Assembly (NCBI GenBank): GCA_964344185.1
Contig: CAYFMN010000007.1
Coordinates: 1-64,000, forward strand
DNA length: 64,000 nt
Direction of reading: 5' to 3'
DNA from: JAJDAT01 sp964344185
GTDB lineage: Bacteria; Nitrospinota; Nitrospinia; Nitrospinales; JAJDAT01
The position numbers were made by a program, and so were the translations under genes. Every line of letters begins with the position of its first letter. The first letter of the stretch is position 1. Under the pieces are notes generated by a model, which did no database searches, was not told the DNA's origin, and worked only from the letters and a program-made list of their open reading frames with translations. Below are positions 9,062 through 18,700 of the stretch, piece by piece.

Positions 9062-9784
9062 TTAACGCCCCATTAACATAAACCAGTCTTCAAGTCGGTT
9101 AATTTTTAAATAAGAATTTGTTTCGCGCACTTCGCTCATTGGAGCGGAACCGCCGTCGCCGCCGTAATTATGCCCGGGAAACAAAACAACTTCATCCTGG
9201 ATCTTGGAAAGCTTGCGCGTTAAAGTATGAAACAAAGTTTCGCTATCGCCTCCCGGTAAATCAACTCGACCGCACCCTTGTAAAAATAAAGTATCCCCGG
9301 CGACCAGATTGTCTTTTACGCGGAAACATTGCGACCCAGGCGTATGGCCTGGAGTATGCAAACAGGCAATTTCGATAGAACCCACTTTTATCTTATCTTC
9401 TCCATCCAACTGTTTCATGTCGGTAGTGGAAATACCCGTAACCTGTTTCACGCCTTCCGCCTCATGCTTATTCACATAAATTGGAACAGGGCGTTTTTCC
9501 ATCAACTCCGGTAGCCCTTTTATATCCATTCCAAATATATGTCCACCCACATGATCGGGGTGATAATGCGTCACCAGCGCTCCCGTTAACTTCATGCCAT
9601 CCGCTTCGATAATCTCTAACAAATCGTCAATGTCGTAAGCGGGATCGATCACCATACACTCTTTAGTTTCTTTATCGCCTAACAAATAAACAAAATTGGC
9701 CATCTGCCGGGCAGACATATCCGATTTAGCAAAATCCCTACCGGAAAGTAATTGTCTAAAATAAAATGAATTTTCTTCGGTCAA
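9062..9784 (-). CDS. MBL-fold hydrolase, glyoxalase II-like
   Basis: Metallo-beta-lactamase-fold hydrolase with the metal motif THYHPDHVGGH, then HTPGHTPGSQCF, GDTLFLQGCGRVDLPGGD and FPGHNYGG. These are the hallmarks of the glyoxalase II / persulfide dioxygenase-like group acting on thioesters or related substrates. I chose the TTG at 9784 (240 aa) because AGGAG lies eight bases before it; the frame is open further to 9808 but that overlaps the preceding gene. The ribosome-binding site is inside the final codons of the S1/P1 nuclease gene, so the two are translationally coupled. Confidence 0.85.
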   Translation of the reverse strand: MTEENSFYFRQLLSGRDFAKSDMSARQMANFVYLLGDKETKECMVIDPAYDIDDLLEIIEADGMKLTGALVTHYHPDHVGGHIFGMDIKGLPELMEKRPVPIYVNKHEAEGVKQVTGISTTDMKQLDGEDKIKVGSIEIACLHTPGHTPGSQCFRVKDNLVAGDTLFLQGCGRVDLPGGDSETLFHTLTRKLSKIQDEVVLFPGHNYGGDGGSAPMSEVRETNSYLKINRLEDWFMLMGR

Positions 9785-9788
9785 AACC

Positions 9789-10595
9789 TTATCTCCTATT
9801 GGCAGCAAAAATGCTATTCAAAATACCCGCCAGCCTTGCTCCAGCCTTGCACATCCTGCGATTTAAAATTATCCGGCTTCTTGTAATGTAATTTCTAGAT
9901 AATCTCGGTCCCTCTTTGAATTTATAAACGGAATTTAAAACAATTTTCCGAGACTCAAGTCCCCATCGGATAACCTCTTCGCGCAAATTTTCCAAGTTTA
10001 CGCTAGCAAACCTCTGGCAATTCAATTGCCGAGCGTATTGTACCAGACTTTTTCCGTTACGTTCAATCAATCCCTGATCCCACAAAGCGTGTAAGTTTGT
10101 ATTTCTCCCTCTATATCGTAATGAGATCCGGTTTCCCCCTCTATCGCTAGCGTATCCCAGATGGAGAGGTTGATGAATATCTCCCACAAAATGAACCAAA
10201 TATTTCAAAGCTTCTCTACGGCTTTTTAGCGGCTCTCTAAACCTAGCCAAAGTTTTCGCCATCTTGGGAATTATTTCAGTCACGCAATCTCCGTCAGGGC
10301 AATCGCGGCGGCGATCATAATCTAAGATACCTTCAGGAATGTTCGTATAATGCCAGGGTTTTTGCTTTCGTCTTTTTTTGACTTCATCAGCCCAATTAGC
10401 CACATTCGCCAATGAAGGAGTTTGAAGTTGCTGTCGAATTATTCTCTTGGTTTCAGGCAACAATTTTGACTGAGCGATTTCGCCTATGACCGAATGGCCT
10501 ATAGGTCCCCATGCAAATGAACGATTGTCAAAAATCGTCAACGACACGACAAACATGGAAATACCAATTATATTAATCTTTAAAAAAGTCATCAT
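9789..10595 (-). CDS. Secreted S1/P1-type zinc nuclease
   Basis: Exported nuclease of the S1/P1 family, which degrades single-stranded nucleic acids and removes 3'-phosphates. A signal peptide (about 1-28) ends just before W29, so the mature protein would start WGPIGH; in P1 nuclease the N-terminal tryptophan and the following histidine bind zinc. Further ligands appear in NWADEV, WHYTNIP, YLVHFVGDIHQPLH and NLHALWDQ. The 268-aa length is normal. A bacterial periplasmic or secreted role in nucleotide scavenging is likely. The gene is coupled to the downstream MBL-fold gene. Confidence 0.9.
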   Translation of the reverse strand: MMTFLKINIIGISMFVVSLTIFDNRSFAWGPIGHSVIGEIAQSKLLPETKRIIRQQLQTPSLANVANWADEVKKRRKQKPWHYTNIPEGILDYDRRRDCPDGDCVTEIIPKMAKTLARFREPLKSRREALKYLVHFVGDIHQPLHLGYASDRGGNRISLRYRGRNTNLHALWDQGLIERNGKSLVQYARQLNCQRFASVNLENLREEVIRWGLESRKIVLNSVYKFKEGPRLSRNYITRSRIILNRRMCKAGARLAGILNSIFAANRR

Positions 10596-10668
10596 ACTTT
10601 ATAAAAAACTACCGCTTTACGTATTGAGTGAAGAACTGATTCAATTGAATCCACTTGTGGGATTGAAA

Positions 10669-12357
10669 CTATCGAAGGCTCGCTAAAACTTCGGCGGGAA
10701 CTTGAAAGTATTTTTTCGCCGCTCGAACCGCCTCTGGGTAAGGTTTACGATCAATAATTTCTTGAGCCAAAGAATCTGAGTAAGATTTGCCGCTTTTTTC
10801 GTAAAAATAAAAATCTTTATAAAACCGGAGAGCGCGGAAGATTTCTTTTCCCTCTGACCGCTTCAACTTCGCGCGCTCAGGATAAAATATAGAAGATTCA
10901 AAGGTAAAAGGATTAATAAAAAATTCCTTTTCGCGAATCTCCAAACTCCAGGTAAACTTATCTAAATCTTTATGAAATGTCGATACATATTTAAAAGGGT
11001 AAAATTCCTTTTCGTCGGTTCTCAGTTTACCTCGCTTATTCGCCAATAAAACCCTGCGTTCTATACCATTATCCGCGTTACTCCACTCTTCTTTTCTTAT
11101 AAGCTTGCCGTCTAATGGAGAATAATCGGCTATCTCAGAAGATAAAAAATTCCCCTGCTTATCCAGGTTAATTTGTCGAAGCGATTTCCTCTTCCCGATT
11201 TTAGAATCTATAACGGTTTTCACAAACGAGAATTGCTCCACATTTTTAAACGCCATCAATTGAAAGTCTTTTGTGGAAGCGGAAATCATTCCATCGGGAG
11301 AATCAAGTTCGTTCAAACCATCGCTAATTTTTTGAAAAGGAACGCCTCCATCGAGCAATTCTTGTAAATCAAAAGCTCGGTGAAAACGCTCCAAACCCTT
11401 TATTTCTGTTAACGGTTTTAATATTCCAAATAAAACGTTGGCAATCAGTTCAGTTCCCTTTTCATTTAAATGCCTGTCCCCTTCAGAAATAATAAAATCC
11501 CTTGCGTCGGAACCGCTAATCCCTTCCTCAAAAAAATCAACACAACGTAAGTTACGCTCGCCGCAAAAGTTCTTCAACTTTTCATGAGCAAATCGCATTG
11601 GATAGTCTTCGCTCAATTTAAATAACACTGGAATAACCGTCATCATGAAATGAATTTTATTTTTTTTGGCGGTTCCTATAATTGTATCCAGATAAAGCCT
11701 TTGCATGTCCCAACCGCGAGAATTATAAATCTGTTTCCGGCATTGAATATAATTCGGCTTACTCCCGGAAGCCTCAAGCGCGCGATTGATTCTAAATTTT
11801 AAAAAATTATAAAAAGCGGAACTTTTTAAAACAGGACTAAAGAAATGAGACTCGTCAAAGAGGTCAAGGTCTGTACTGTCGCAATCAAAATACGCGGGCG
11901 GTAGAATATCATTGTGGTATAAAGAAAGAATTATCAAGTCTGGTTGATAGCTCAATCCCTTTTTATATAGATATTGCAGATGAGAATCAGAATTCCAACC
12001 AGGGCGAGCAAAACTCAAAACTTCAAACTTTTTAGAACCCGCGGCGGCGTTAAGGCTGGTTTCTAATTTTTTTGGGTAGGTGTCTTCAAGACGGTCAATG
12101 CCGTGACCAAATGTTTGCGAATCGCCAACAATCAGGATTCGGAAAACATTATCAGGTTTTTTAAAGGAATAATCCCTATCGCGAAACCCATCCTTATTGT
12201 ATAAAATTTTGGTTTGAACCCACTCTTTATCGATGACCTTGATTCCCGCTTCGCGCCAGCGCAAACCAAATTCCAAAAGAGTGAAAAAAAAGACCAATAG
12301 AAAACCGGCGGCGGCGCAATTGAAAAGAATTCGTCGAATGGGACGGTTTTTCAACAT
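10669..12357 (-). CDS. Membrane-anchored SGNH/GDSL-family hydrolase with a unique C-terminal domain
   Basis: A 562-aa protein. One N-terminal membrane anchor (about 9-28) is followed by an SGNH hydrolase domain: block I RILIVGDSQTFGHG (Ser nucleophile), an LSLYHNDILP segment, and the catalytic Asp/His block SEGDRHLNEKGTELIA. Such domains are lipases, esterases or O-acyl transferases of surface sugars. The last ~220 residues are beta-rich and unrecognised, ending in a basic stretch. A second SGNH protein with a TPR tail lies at 48686-50620 and shares the N-terminal layout. The substrate is unknown. Confidence 0.8.
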   Translation of the reverse strand: MLKNRPIRRILFNCAAAGFLLVFFFTLLEFGLRWREAGIKVIDKEWVQTKILYNKDGFRDRDYSFKKPDNVFRILIVGDSQTFGHGIDRLEDTYPKKLETSLNAAAGSKKFEVLSFARPGWNSDSHLQYLYKKGLSYQPDLIILSLYHNDILPPAYFDCDSTDLDLFDESHFFSPVLKSSAFYNFLKFRINRALEASGSKPNYIQCRKQIYNSRGWDMQRLYLDTIIGTAKKNKIHFMMTVIPVLFKLSEDYPMRFAHEKLKNFCGERNLRCVDFFEEGISGSDARDFIISEGDRHLNEKGTELIANVLFGILKPLTEIKGLERFHRAFDLQELLDGGVPFQKISDGLNELDSPDGMISASTKDFQLMAFKNVEQFSFVKTVIDSKIGKRKSLRQINLDKQGNFLSSEIADYSPLDGKLIRKEEWSNADNGIERRVLLANKRGKLRTDEKEFYPFKYVSTFHKDLDKFTWSLEIREKEFFINPFTFESSIFYPERAKLKRSEGKEIFRALRFYKDFYFYEKSGKSYSDSLAQEIIDRKPYPEAVRAAKKYFQVPAEVLASLR

Positions 12358-12562
12358 CGGAAGTCACGAGATCAAATGGGTTGCAAAACCTTAGAGAACC
12401 ATCAAAAGCCCTCTATTCAACTCATAGGAAATCATAACCTATTTTATAAATAAACGCCTATCAAATATAAACTATCGAGAACTTCAATGCGACGCCATCA
12501 AAGCGCACTAATCTCATATCCCTTTGATTTATAAGAAAAATAAATGAATCAGATAAATCCAA

Positions 12563-13873
12563 TTAACTCGCAAAATTTTTCACCCACTGGTCATGGGAAT
12601 CGAGAGCGCGTTGGGAGATTTTGGCGTTGCGGAGTTTTTTGTCGCGCTCACGTGGACCTTCTTGCGGGAATAATCCAAAATTAATGTTCATCGGTTGGTA
12701 ATTGGATTTTTGATTCTTGCTCACATAATCCAACAACGCTCCTATAGCGGTTTGGGAGGGAGGTAATTCGAATTCTTGGTCTAAAAGTTTTCGCGCTATG
12801 CCTATACCCGAAATCATCCCCATAGCGCAAGATTCCACATACCCCTCAACGCCGACTATTTGTCCTGCAAAATAAAGATCCGGATCAGTCTTTAAACTCA
12901 AATCTCTATTCAAAGAATCAGGAGCGTTGATATAGGTGTTTCTATGGATCGCTCCATAGCGAAAAAACTCGGCGTTTTCCAAACCGGGAGCCATTCTAAA
13001 AACTCGCTTCTGTTCGGGATAAGTCATCTTAGTTTGACACCCAACCAGGTTGTAAGCCGTACCTTCTTTATTTTCTTTACGAAGCTGAAGCACGGCGGCG
13101 TACTTCTCTCCAGTTTCCGGGTGATTCAAACCCACGGGTTTTAACGGTCCAAACGCTAACGTCTTTTCGCCGCGCCTCGCTAATTCTTCTATTGGGACAC
13201 ACCCCTCAAAATAAGCGGCTTTTTCAAACGATTTAAAAACAACTTTCTTTGCTCCGTTTATTTCTTTTACAAAATTTTGATATTCTTCGCGATTCATTGG
13301 GCAATTTAAATAATCGTCGGTTCCTTTCCCATATCGCGACGCAAAAAAAGCTTTGGAGTAATCAATCGTATCGGCGTCGACAATAGGAGAAAGAGCGTCG
13401 TAAAAATACAAATGCTTGCTTCCAATTAATTGCGCAATCTCTTCGGACAAATCCGGAGACGTTAAAGGACCTGTAGCTATGATCAAAGGTCGATCGGTCG
13501 GAATATTTTTTACTTCTTCCCTGCGAAATTCAATATTGGGATGCTCTTCAAGAGCTTGGGTAATTTCTTCGCCATACAGTTTACGGTCAACGGCTAATGC
13601 GCCGCCTGCGGGAACGGAATGCTTGTCGGCAGAACGCATAATAAGCGATCCTGATCGGCGCAATTCCTCTTTTAATAAATGAGGAGCTGAACCAGAAAGA
13701 TTGGATCCCAGAGAGTTACTGCAAACAAGTTCGGCGCATTGGTCGGATTGGTGAGCGGGAGTGCCAACCGTTGGCCGCATTTCGTAAAGGGTGACGGATA
13801 TCCCGCGTTCGGCAGCTTGCCAAGCGGCTTCGGAACCTGCTAGCCCTGCGCCTATTACGGTCAACCGTTTCAT
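12563..13873 (-). CDS. trmFO: Folate/FAD-dependent tRNA (m5U54) methyltransferase
   Basis: Makes 5-methyluridine at position 54 of tRNA with methylenetetrahydrofolate and FAD. The FAD-binding start VIGAGLAGSEAAWQAAERG is at residues 6-24. CSNSLGSN and the YFEGCVPIEELARRG segment contain the conserved cysteines of the family. The 436-aa length matches. It lies downstream of topA and dprA on the same strand, an arrangement (dprA-topA-trmFO) seen in many bacteria. The 171-base gap to topA contains a dispersed repeat, so it may have its own promoter. Confidence 0.95.
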   Translation of the reverse strand: MKRLTVIGAGLAGSEAAWQAAERGISVTLYEMRPTVGTPAHQSDQCAELVCSNSLGSNLSGSAPHLLKEELRRSGSLIMRSADKHSVPAGGALAVDRKLYGEEITQALEEHPNIEFRREEVKNIPTDRPLIIATGPLTSPDLSEEIAQLIGSKHLYFYDALSPIVDADTIDYSKAFFASRYGKGTDDYLNCPMNREEYQNFVKEINGAKKVVFKSFEKAAYFEGCVPIEELARRGEKTLAFGPLKPVGLNHPETGEKYAAVLQLRKENKEGTAYNLVGCQTKMTYPEQKRVFRMAPGLENAEFFRYGAIHRNTYINAPDSLNRDLSLKTDPDLYFAGQIVGVEGYVESCAMGMISGIGIARKLLDQEFELPPSQTAIGALLDYVSKNQKSNYQPMNINFGLFPQEGPRERDKKLRNAKISQRALDSHDQWVKNFAS

Positions 13874-13931
13874 GGAAATTGGATTGTAAACTTTTTAGAG
13901 GTGGTCGCGCTTCGACAAGCTTAGAATAGCA

Positions 13932-13987
13932 TTTATTGAATCGGGGCGAGATCCTTCACCGAACCTAAAGGTTCGCTTCAGGATGAC
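13932..13987 (-). repeat. Dispersed intergenic repeat, copy A
   Basis: Read on the minus strand this is GTCATCCTGAAGCGAACC, a short TAAA-type turn, GGTTCGGTGAAGGATCTCG and CCCCGATTCAATAAA. The CGAACC/GGTTCG arms form a hairpin. Its ends match copies at 22093-22137, 22414-22462 and 22550-22620. It lies between topA and trmFO. Confidence 0.6.
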
Positions 13988-14044
13988 ACGCAACGAAAAC
14001 TCTATTATCCCAATTCTTTCTTCAATCAATATACAAAATCATTA

Positions 14045-16318
14045 TCATGCCGCTTCGTCGGAGCGTTTATATCCGCATTTAGGACATAAAACAAACTTCC
14101 CTTCGTTTTTCTTCCACTTTTCGACCAGATAAGGAGAATCGCATTCGGACTCCGGACATGCGTCTTTGACCGGCTTATCCCAGGATACAAATTTACAATT
14201 GGGATATTCGCTACAACCATAAAAATTGCGGCCCTTTTTCGAACGTCTGCTTGAGATATAACCTTTACAATCAGGCTCAGGGCAATCGACTCCCAAACTA
14301 ACCGGCTTGGTGAACTTACAATCGGGATAATTAGAGCAGGCTATAAACTTACCAAAACGCCCTACTTTTAAAACAAGGGCAGAACCGCACTTATCGCAAT
14401 CGCCTTCCACTTTTTCCGGCTCGCCATTTGGACCGGAACCGTCTTCGCCGGGCAGCGGTTTGGTGCTTTTGCATTCAGGATAACCGGAACACGCCATAAA
14501 TTTTCCAAACCGACCTCGCTTGATTATCATTGGGCTTTGGCATTTTTCGCAGACTTCGTCGGTCTCTTCAACTTCCGCTTTGATATCGCGCATTTTCTTT
14601 TCGGCAACTTCCAGCTCTTTTTCAAAAGGCGTGTAAAAATCTTTCAGCGCTTTTTTCCATTGAGTCTTTCCCTCTTCAATTTGGTCAAGCTGGTCTTCCA
14701 TGTTTGCCGTAAACTCAGACGTTAAAATATCTGGAAAGCTTTCAACCAACAGCTCCGTCACTAAATTGCCCAGTTCGGTAGGAATTAACCTTCTCTCCTC
14801 CGATGTAGCGTATTCTCTATCTTTGATAACGCTAATAATAGGAGCGTAGGTGCTTGGTCGACCAATGCCCTGCTCTTCAAGAGCCTTAACAAGAGCCGCT
14901 TCAGAATAACGCGGGGGCGGTTGCGTAAAATGCTGTTCCGGATCGATCTTTTTCATCTTAAGAACTTCGCCTTTTTCTAACGAAGGCAAAATTCTATCGC
15001 CCGGTTTACCGCCCGCAGGTTCAGTTTGAACTTCGCCGGTATCTTCCTCTGTTTCCACATAAGCTTTCATAAAACCGGGAAACTTCATAACAGAACCGTT
15101 TGCCCTGAATAAACAATCCGCCGACTTGATATCAAACGTAGTTGCGTCAAAAACAGCGGGCGTCATTTGACAAGCGACAGTACGAGCCCAAATCAACTCA
15201 TATAATAAGAACATATCTTTTTCCAAATGTTCTTTGATTGCTTTCGGCTCTATATTAACGTCTGTCGGTCTAATCGCTTCATGAGCTTCTTGCGCGCTTT
15301 TTTTACTTTTATAAAGATTAGGTTCTTTGGGTAAATAATCTTTACCGTAACTTTTTTCGACAAATTCTCGCACTTGCGCCAAAGCTTCGTCGGAAAGGCG
15401 AGTGGAGTCGGTCCTCATATAAGTGATGAGAGCGACGGTTCCTTTTTTCCCCATCGTAACGCCTTCATAAAGTCTTTGCGCCAACATCATGGTCTTTTTA
15501 GGAGTGAAACGATATTTTCGAGAAGCCTCTTGTTGCAATGCGCTGGTTATAAATGGCGCCGCCGGCTTTCGTTTTCTTTCCTTACGCGTTATATTCTCTA
15601 AAACAAAATCGCTGGCTTGAACTTTCTTAACGATCGCGTCAGCCTCTTCTTGATTATGGATTTCCGCCTTCTCATCCCCAATCTTTGCAAGCTTGGCTTC
15701 AAACTCTGGAGGAACGGAACCTTCCATTCCAACGGTAATCGACCAATATTCCTCCGATTTAAACGCCTTAATCTCTTTTTCTCTATCACATAAAATACGG
15801 AGAGCAACCGACTGCACTCGGCCTGCGCTAAGACCGCGTTGAACTTTCTTCCATAATAAAGGACTAATCTTATAACCAACGAGTCTGTCTAAAACACGGC
15901 GAGCTTGCTGAGCGTTTACGCGGTTGACATTTAATTCCGTTGGATTTTTGATAGCTTCCATCACTGCCTTTTTCGTAATTTCATTGAAAGAAACCCGAAA
16001 AATTTTTCCTTTTGTGTGCTTGGATACTTCATTTTCGATGTGATAAGCAATGGCTTCGCCTTCGCGATCTGGGTCGGGAGCCAGGTAAATATTTTCGGAC
16101 TTCTTCGCTGCTGATTTTAATTCGTCGAGAATCTTACCTTTTCCTCGAATCGTTATATAACTAGGCTCAAAATCTTTTTCAATATCGACTCCTAGTTTTT
16201 TCTTCGGCAAATCCTTTAAATGCCCCACCGAGGCTTTAATAATAAAGTCTTTGCCTACGATTTTCTTTAATGTCGCTACCTTAGCCGGCGACTCGACAAT
16301 TAATAACGATTTACCCAT
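14045..16318 (-). CDS. topA: DNA topoisomerase I
   Basis: Type IA topoisomerase that relaxes negative supercoils. The N-terminal Toprim domain begins LLIVESPAKVATLKKI with the acidic triad in PDPDREGEAIAYH. The active-site tyrosine lies in LITYMRTDSTRLSD near residue 310. Four C-terminal cysteine clusters follow (CEKCQSP, CDKCGSA, CPEPDC and CPESEC, each with a second pair), so four zinc-ribbon modules are present, the last two more divergent. The 757-aa length is in the normal range. It starts 15 bases after dprA and is co-transcribed with it. Confidence 0.97.
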   Translation of the reverse strand: MGKSLLIVESPAKVATLKKIVGKDFIIKASVGHLKDLPKKKLGVDIEKDFEPSYITIRGKGKILDELKSAAKKSENIYLAPDPDREGEAIAYHIENEVSKHTKGKIFRVSFNEITKKAVMEAIKNPTELNVNRVNAQQARRVLDRLVGYKISPLLWKKVQRGLSAGRVQSVALRILCDREKEIKAFKSEEYWSITVGMEGSVPPEFEAKLAKIGDEKAEIHNQEEADAIVKKVQASDFVLENITRKERKRKPAAPFITSALQQEASRKYRFTPKKTMMLAQRLYEGVTMGKKGTVALITYMRTDSTRLSDEALAQVREFVEKSYGKDYLPKEPNLYKSKKSAQEAHEAIRPTDVNIEPKAIKEHLEKDMFLLYELIWARTVACQMTPAVFDATTFDIKSADCLFRANGSVMKFPGFMKAYVETEEDTGEVQTEPAGGKPGDRILPSLEKGEVLKMKKIDPEQHFTQPPPRYSEAALVKALEEQGIGRPSTYAPIISVIKDREYATSEERRLIPTELGNLVTELLVESFPDILTSEFTANMEDQLDQIEEGKTQWKKALKDFYTPFEKELEVAEKKMRDIKAEVEETDEVCEKCQSPMIIKRGRFGKFMACSGYPECKSTKPLPGEDGSGPNGEPEKVEGDCDKCGSALVLKVGRFGKFIACSNYPDCKFTKPVSLGVDCPEPDCKGYISSRRSKKGRNFYGCSEYPNCKFVSWDKPVKDACPESECDSPYLVEKWKKNEGKFVLCPKCGYKRSDEAA

Positions 16319-16333
16319 TTCACATCCTTCACA

Positions 16334-17434
16334 TTATTGGCAATTAGAAACAAAACGTTTACCTTCTAATTGCCGGATCAAACCTTTTAGCTCTAATTGA
16401 ATTAAAACTGCGGAAACTTCCGCTGGAGATAAAGCGCAACTTTCAATCAAAGAATCAATATGAATTTCTTCAAACGTAATGTGCTTCATCAGTTGTTCTT
16501 CTCGTTCAGTCAACTCCAACGCAACGGTCGATTCAACTTGTATGCTTTTTAACACATTTTTAATGTATTCGGGAAACTCTTCTATTATTGAGTCGGCGCT
16601 ATCCGCTAACTTTGCCCCATTATTAATTAAATAATGAGTTCCCTTACTCTTTGGCGACAAAATATTTCCCGGCACCGCAAAAACATCGCGCCCCTGATCG
16701 AGGGCAAACTGAGCGGTAATTAAAGAACCGCTTTTTGCTCCCGCCTCAATCACTAAAGTCCCTATCGACAGCCCGCTAATAACCCTGTTTCTTGTCGGAA
16801 AATTTGCTTTATCCGGTTTCTGTGTCATCGGAAACTCAGAAACAACAGTTCCATTCTCCGTTATACGCTTCCTCAATCCAAAATTTTCCGCCGGATACGT
16901 ATTAGCTAAACCACAACCAAGCACGGCAATCGTTGGACTTTTTTCTTCGAGAGCGCTTTTATGCGCAATCGTATCTATACCACGAGCCATACCGCTAACA
17001 ATAGTCGCGCCTCGCGAAGCTAAATCTCGCGTTAGTTTTTCGGCGGCGTTTTTACCATACGCAGAAGGAGCCCGAGTCCCCACAACCGCCAAAGTCGCTG
17101 GATTCTCATTCAACGACATTCCCTGACAATAAAGAACAGGCGGCGGCTCGTAAATAGTTCTTAAAATCCTCGGATAATCTTCCGAGTCTAACGTTAAAAT
17201 TCGACAATCTAATTTTTCGGCTAAGTTCCATTCGCGTTCGACGCGATTTTCCACATCAAAGCTTAAAATCTCTTTAGCGGTTTTTTCGCCGATACCCGGA
17301 ACTTCCAACAACTTTTTAAGAGAAGAATCAAAAACTTTACGAATAGATCCTTGGCGTTCCAGCAGACGATGAAACAACGTCCTGCCAACTCCTTGAACCA
17401 TATTCAACGCAACCCAATAATGTTTTTCCTCCAT
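16334..17434 (-). CDS. dprA: DNA-processing protein DprA
   Basis: Binds incoming single-stranded DNA and loads RecA during natural transformation. An N-terminal helix-hairpin-helix-like region (ALNMVQGVGRTLFHRLL, then LEVPGIGEKTAKEIL) is followed by the Rossmann-like domain with LAVVGTRAPSAYG, VSGMARGIDTIAHKSAL and AVLGCGLANTYPAEN. The C-terminal ~70 residues are a winged-helix (DML1-like) domain. I chose the ATG at 17434 (366 aa, GGAG upstream); the frame extends to a TTG at 17476. No competence pilus genes are in the window. Confidence 0.95.
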   Translation of the reverse strand: MEEKHYWVALNMVQGVGRTLFHRLLERQGSIRKVFDSSLKKLLEVPGIGEKTAKEILSFDVENRVEREWNLAEKLDCRILTLDSEDYPRILRTIYEPPPVLYCQGMSLNENPATLAVVGTRAPSAYGKNAAEKLTRDLASRGATIVSGMARGIDTIAHKSALEEKSPTIAVLGCGLANTYPAENFGLRKRITENGTVVSEFPMTQKPDKANFPTRNRVISGLSIGTLVIEAGAKSGSLITAQFALDQGRDVFAVPGNILSPKSKGTHYLINNGAKLADSADSIIEEFPEYIKNVLKSIQVESTVALELTEREEQLMKHITFEEIHIDSLIESCALSPAEVSAVLIQLELKGLIRQLEGKRFVSNCQ

Positions 17435-17611
17435 GCAAGATTCGGCTCCGCTTCCAGTTCTTATTCTTTCAGACAAACCATATATCAGGTTAGGGAATTC
17501 CTAGCAAGTTAAATTTATCTATTAAGTTTTTTAATTTTAAGAAAATAGAGGTTTTATTAAGTCAAAATTCGGATCCAAAACAAACAAAAATCCTTCTTTA
17601 TCGGACTTTTA

Positions 17612-18514
17612 TTAAGGTAGATGACCGGTAACCCGGCGCCATTCGGCAACCGCTAAATTAAAATTATAAATTGACTCTAAACTTACATTAATAAAACGGG
17701 AATGAAGCAAGAAGGATTCAAACAAATCTACCGGATTGCCAAGACCAAGGTCGTAGTTAGAAGATTCCATAGCCATTAATGCGCGGACCGATTTATTTAC
17801 CTCACGAGCCGTTTGCATCTTTTTACGAGCCTCTAAAACACGGATAAACGCCTGGCGGGAACGAACCTTAAACTCCAATTTATGATCTCCAAATAAACTG
17901 ATATCGGCGTTTCCGCCTCTCCCCCTTCTTTTATTAAAAAAATCAGGTTTTTTCTCCAAAAAACTTTCCCAGCTCTTGTAAGAAAAACTCGCCGCTCTTA
18001 GCGGCTTCTCTACTTTAACAAGCGGATCGAAAAAATCTTTTCCCGTCAAGGCTCCCAACTCAACCTTTGCCTGCTCCAACCGGCTTGAAAACCCGGCAAC
18101 TTGATCCTTCATCGCCGCCGAACCTAATTTGAGTTTTGTTATGACAAATTGGGTTACATTTTCGTCGTCTTCCTCAAAACCCGATTCAGCTTTTGAGATT
18201 GCTTGATCGAAATGTTTCTTTGTTTCCTTGGCTTTCTTGAGCGCTTCCTCGTAAAACTGGATTTGATAATAGTTTTTAACGGTTTCAAACCAAAGAGAAG
18301 CTTTAAAAGACGTTTCTTTTATCTTCGAAGTCGTTAATGGTCTATTTTCAGCGGCGCTTAACGCGCCTTTCCATGCTCTATCCAGGGAAACGACATTAAG
18401 ATCTTGTTTAACGTCTATTTTATGATTTGAAGCCGCCTCAATCGGTAAAAAAAGACATACTAGTAGGGCAAAACAACAAAAAATCAGATTTTTTTTGCGG
18501 AAAAAAAATATCAT
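17612..18514 (-). CDS. TolC-like outer-membrane efflux protein (short)
   Basis: A 300-aa exported protein with a signal peptide (about 1-28, ending IEAAS). The rest is long amphipathic helix with a C-terminal motif SNYDLGLGNPVDLFESFLLHS, then YNFNLAVAEWRRVTG, which is the signature of TolC/OEP repeats. TolC proteins usually have about 430 residues and two such repeats; here there seems to be one full repeat plus a shortened first half. No membrane-fusion or pump gene is adjacent. A structured RNA lies just upstream in the same direction and could be its leader. Confidence 0.65.
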   Translation of the reverse strand: MIFFFRKKNLIFCCFALLVCLFLPIEAASNHKIDVKQDLNVVSLDRAWKGALSAAENRPLTTSKIKETSFKASLWFETVKNYYQIQFYEEALKKAKETKKHFDQAISKAESGFEEDDENVTQFVITKLKLGSAAMKDQVAGFSSRLEQAKVELGALTGKDFFDPLVKVEKPLRAASFSYKSWESFLEKKPDFFNKRRGRGGNADISLFGDHKLEFKVRSRQAFIRVLEARKKMQTAREVNKSVRALMAMESSNYDLGLGNPVDLFESFLLHSRFINVSLESIYNFNLAVAEWRRVTGHLP

Positions 18515-18553
18515 CTAAGACCGTGAAGCCTTGTAGGTAGGATTTCATCCCAT

Positions 18554-18665
18554 AAAAAAAGGGACACTGAACATACCCAGAAAAGAGAGCTTGATGGCAA
18601 CCAAGACAATCCTCTTTTTTTGGTTTCGCCTAATTGGCGATGTGCGTCCAGCGCCCCACAAAGGA
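18554..18665 (-). ncRNA. Candidate structured small RNA with three-way-junction fold and T-run end
   Basis: On the minus strand GGGGCGCTG (18657-18649) can pair with CAGTGTCCC (18569-18561), closing about 97 bases. Inside are a perfect hairpin TCGCC-AATTA-GGCGA and a second arm AAAAGAG/CTCTTTT with an apical CTTG/CAAG hairpin. Seven Ts follow the closing stem directly, so the RNA looks terminated there. It lacks the SRP core (GGAAG...AGCAGCC) and any riboswitch signature I know. It may be a free small RNA or an attenuator leader of the TolC-like gene, which starts 40 bases downstream. Confidence 0.5.
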
Positions 18666-18671
18666 TAAACC

Positions 18672-18700
18672 AAACTAACATAGGCCCCCTATAGTGTCAA
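18672..18700 (-). promoter_or_regulatory. Promoter for the candidate small RNA
   Basis: A perfect TTGACA (minus strand, 18700-18695) is followed after 17 bases by TAGTTT (18677-18672), preceded by TGT as an extended -10. The start point would be near 18665, just before the GGGGCGCTG stem. Confidence 0.45.

Noticed and set aside
18554..18665. Signal-recognition-particle (4.5S) RNA or 6S RNA at the candidate small RNA
   Set aside because: The length and the terminal stem resemble 4.5S RNA, but the conserved GGAAG...AGCAGCC core is absent. 6S RNA has a long central bubble, not this junction. I therefore leave it unnamed.
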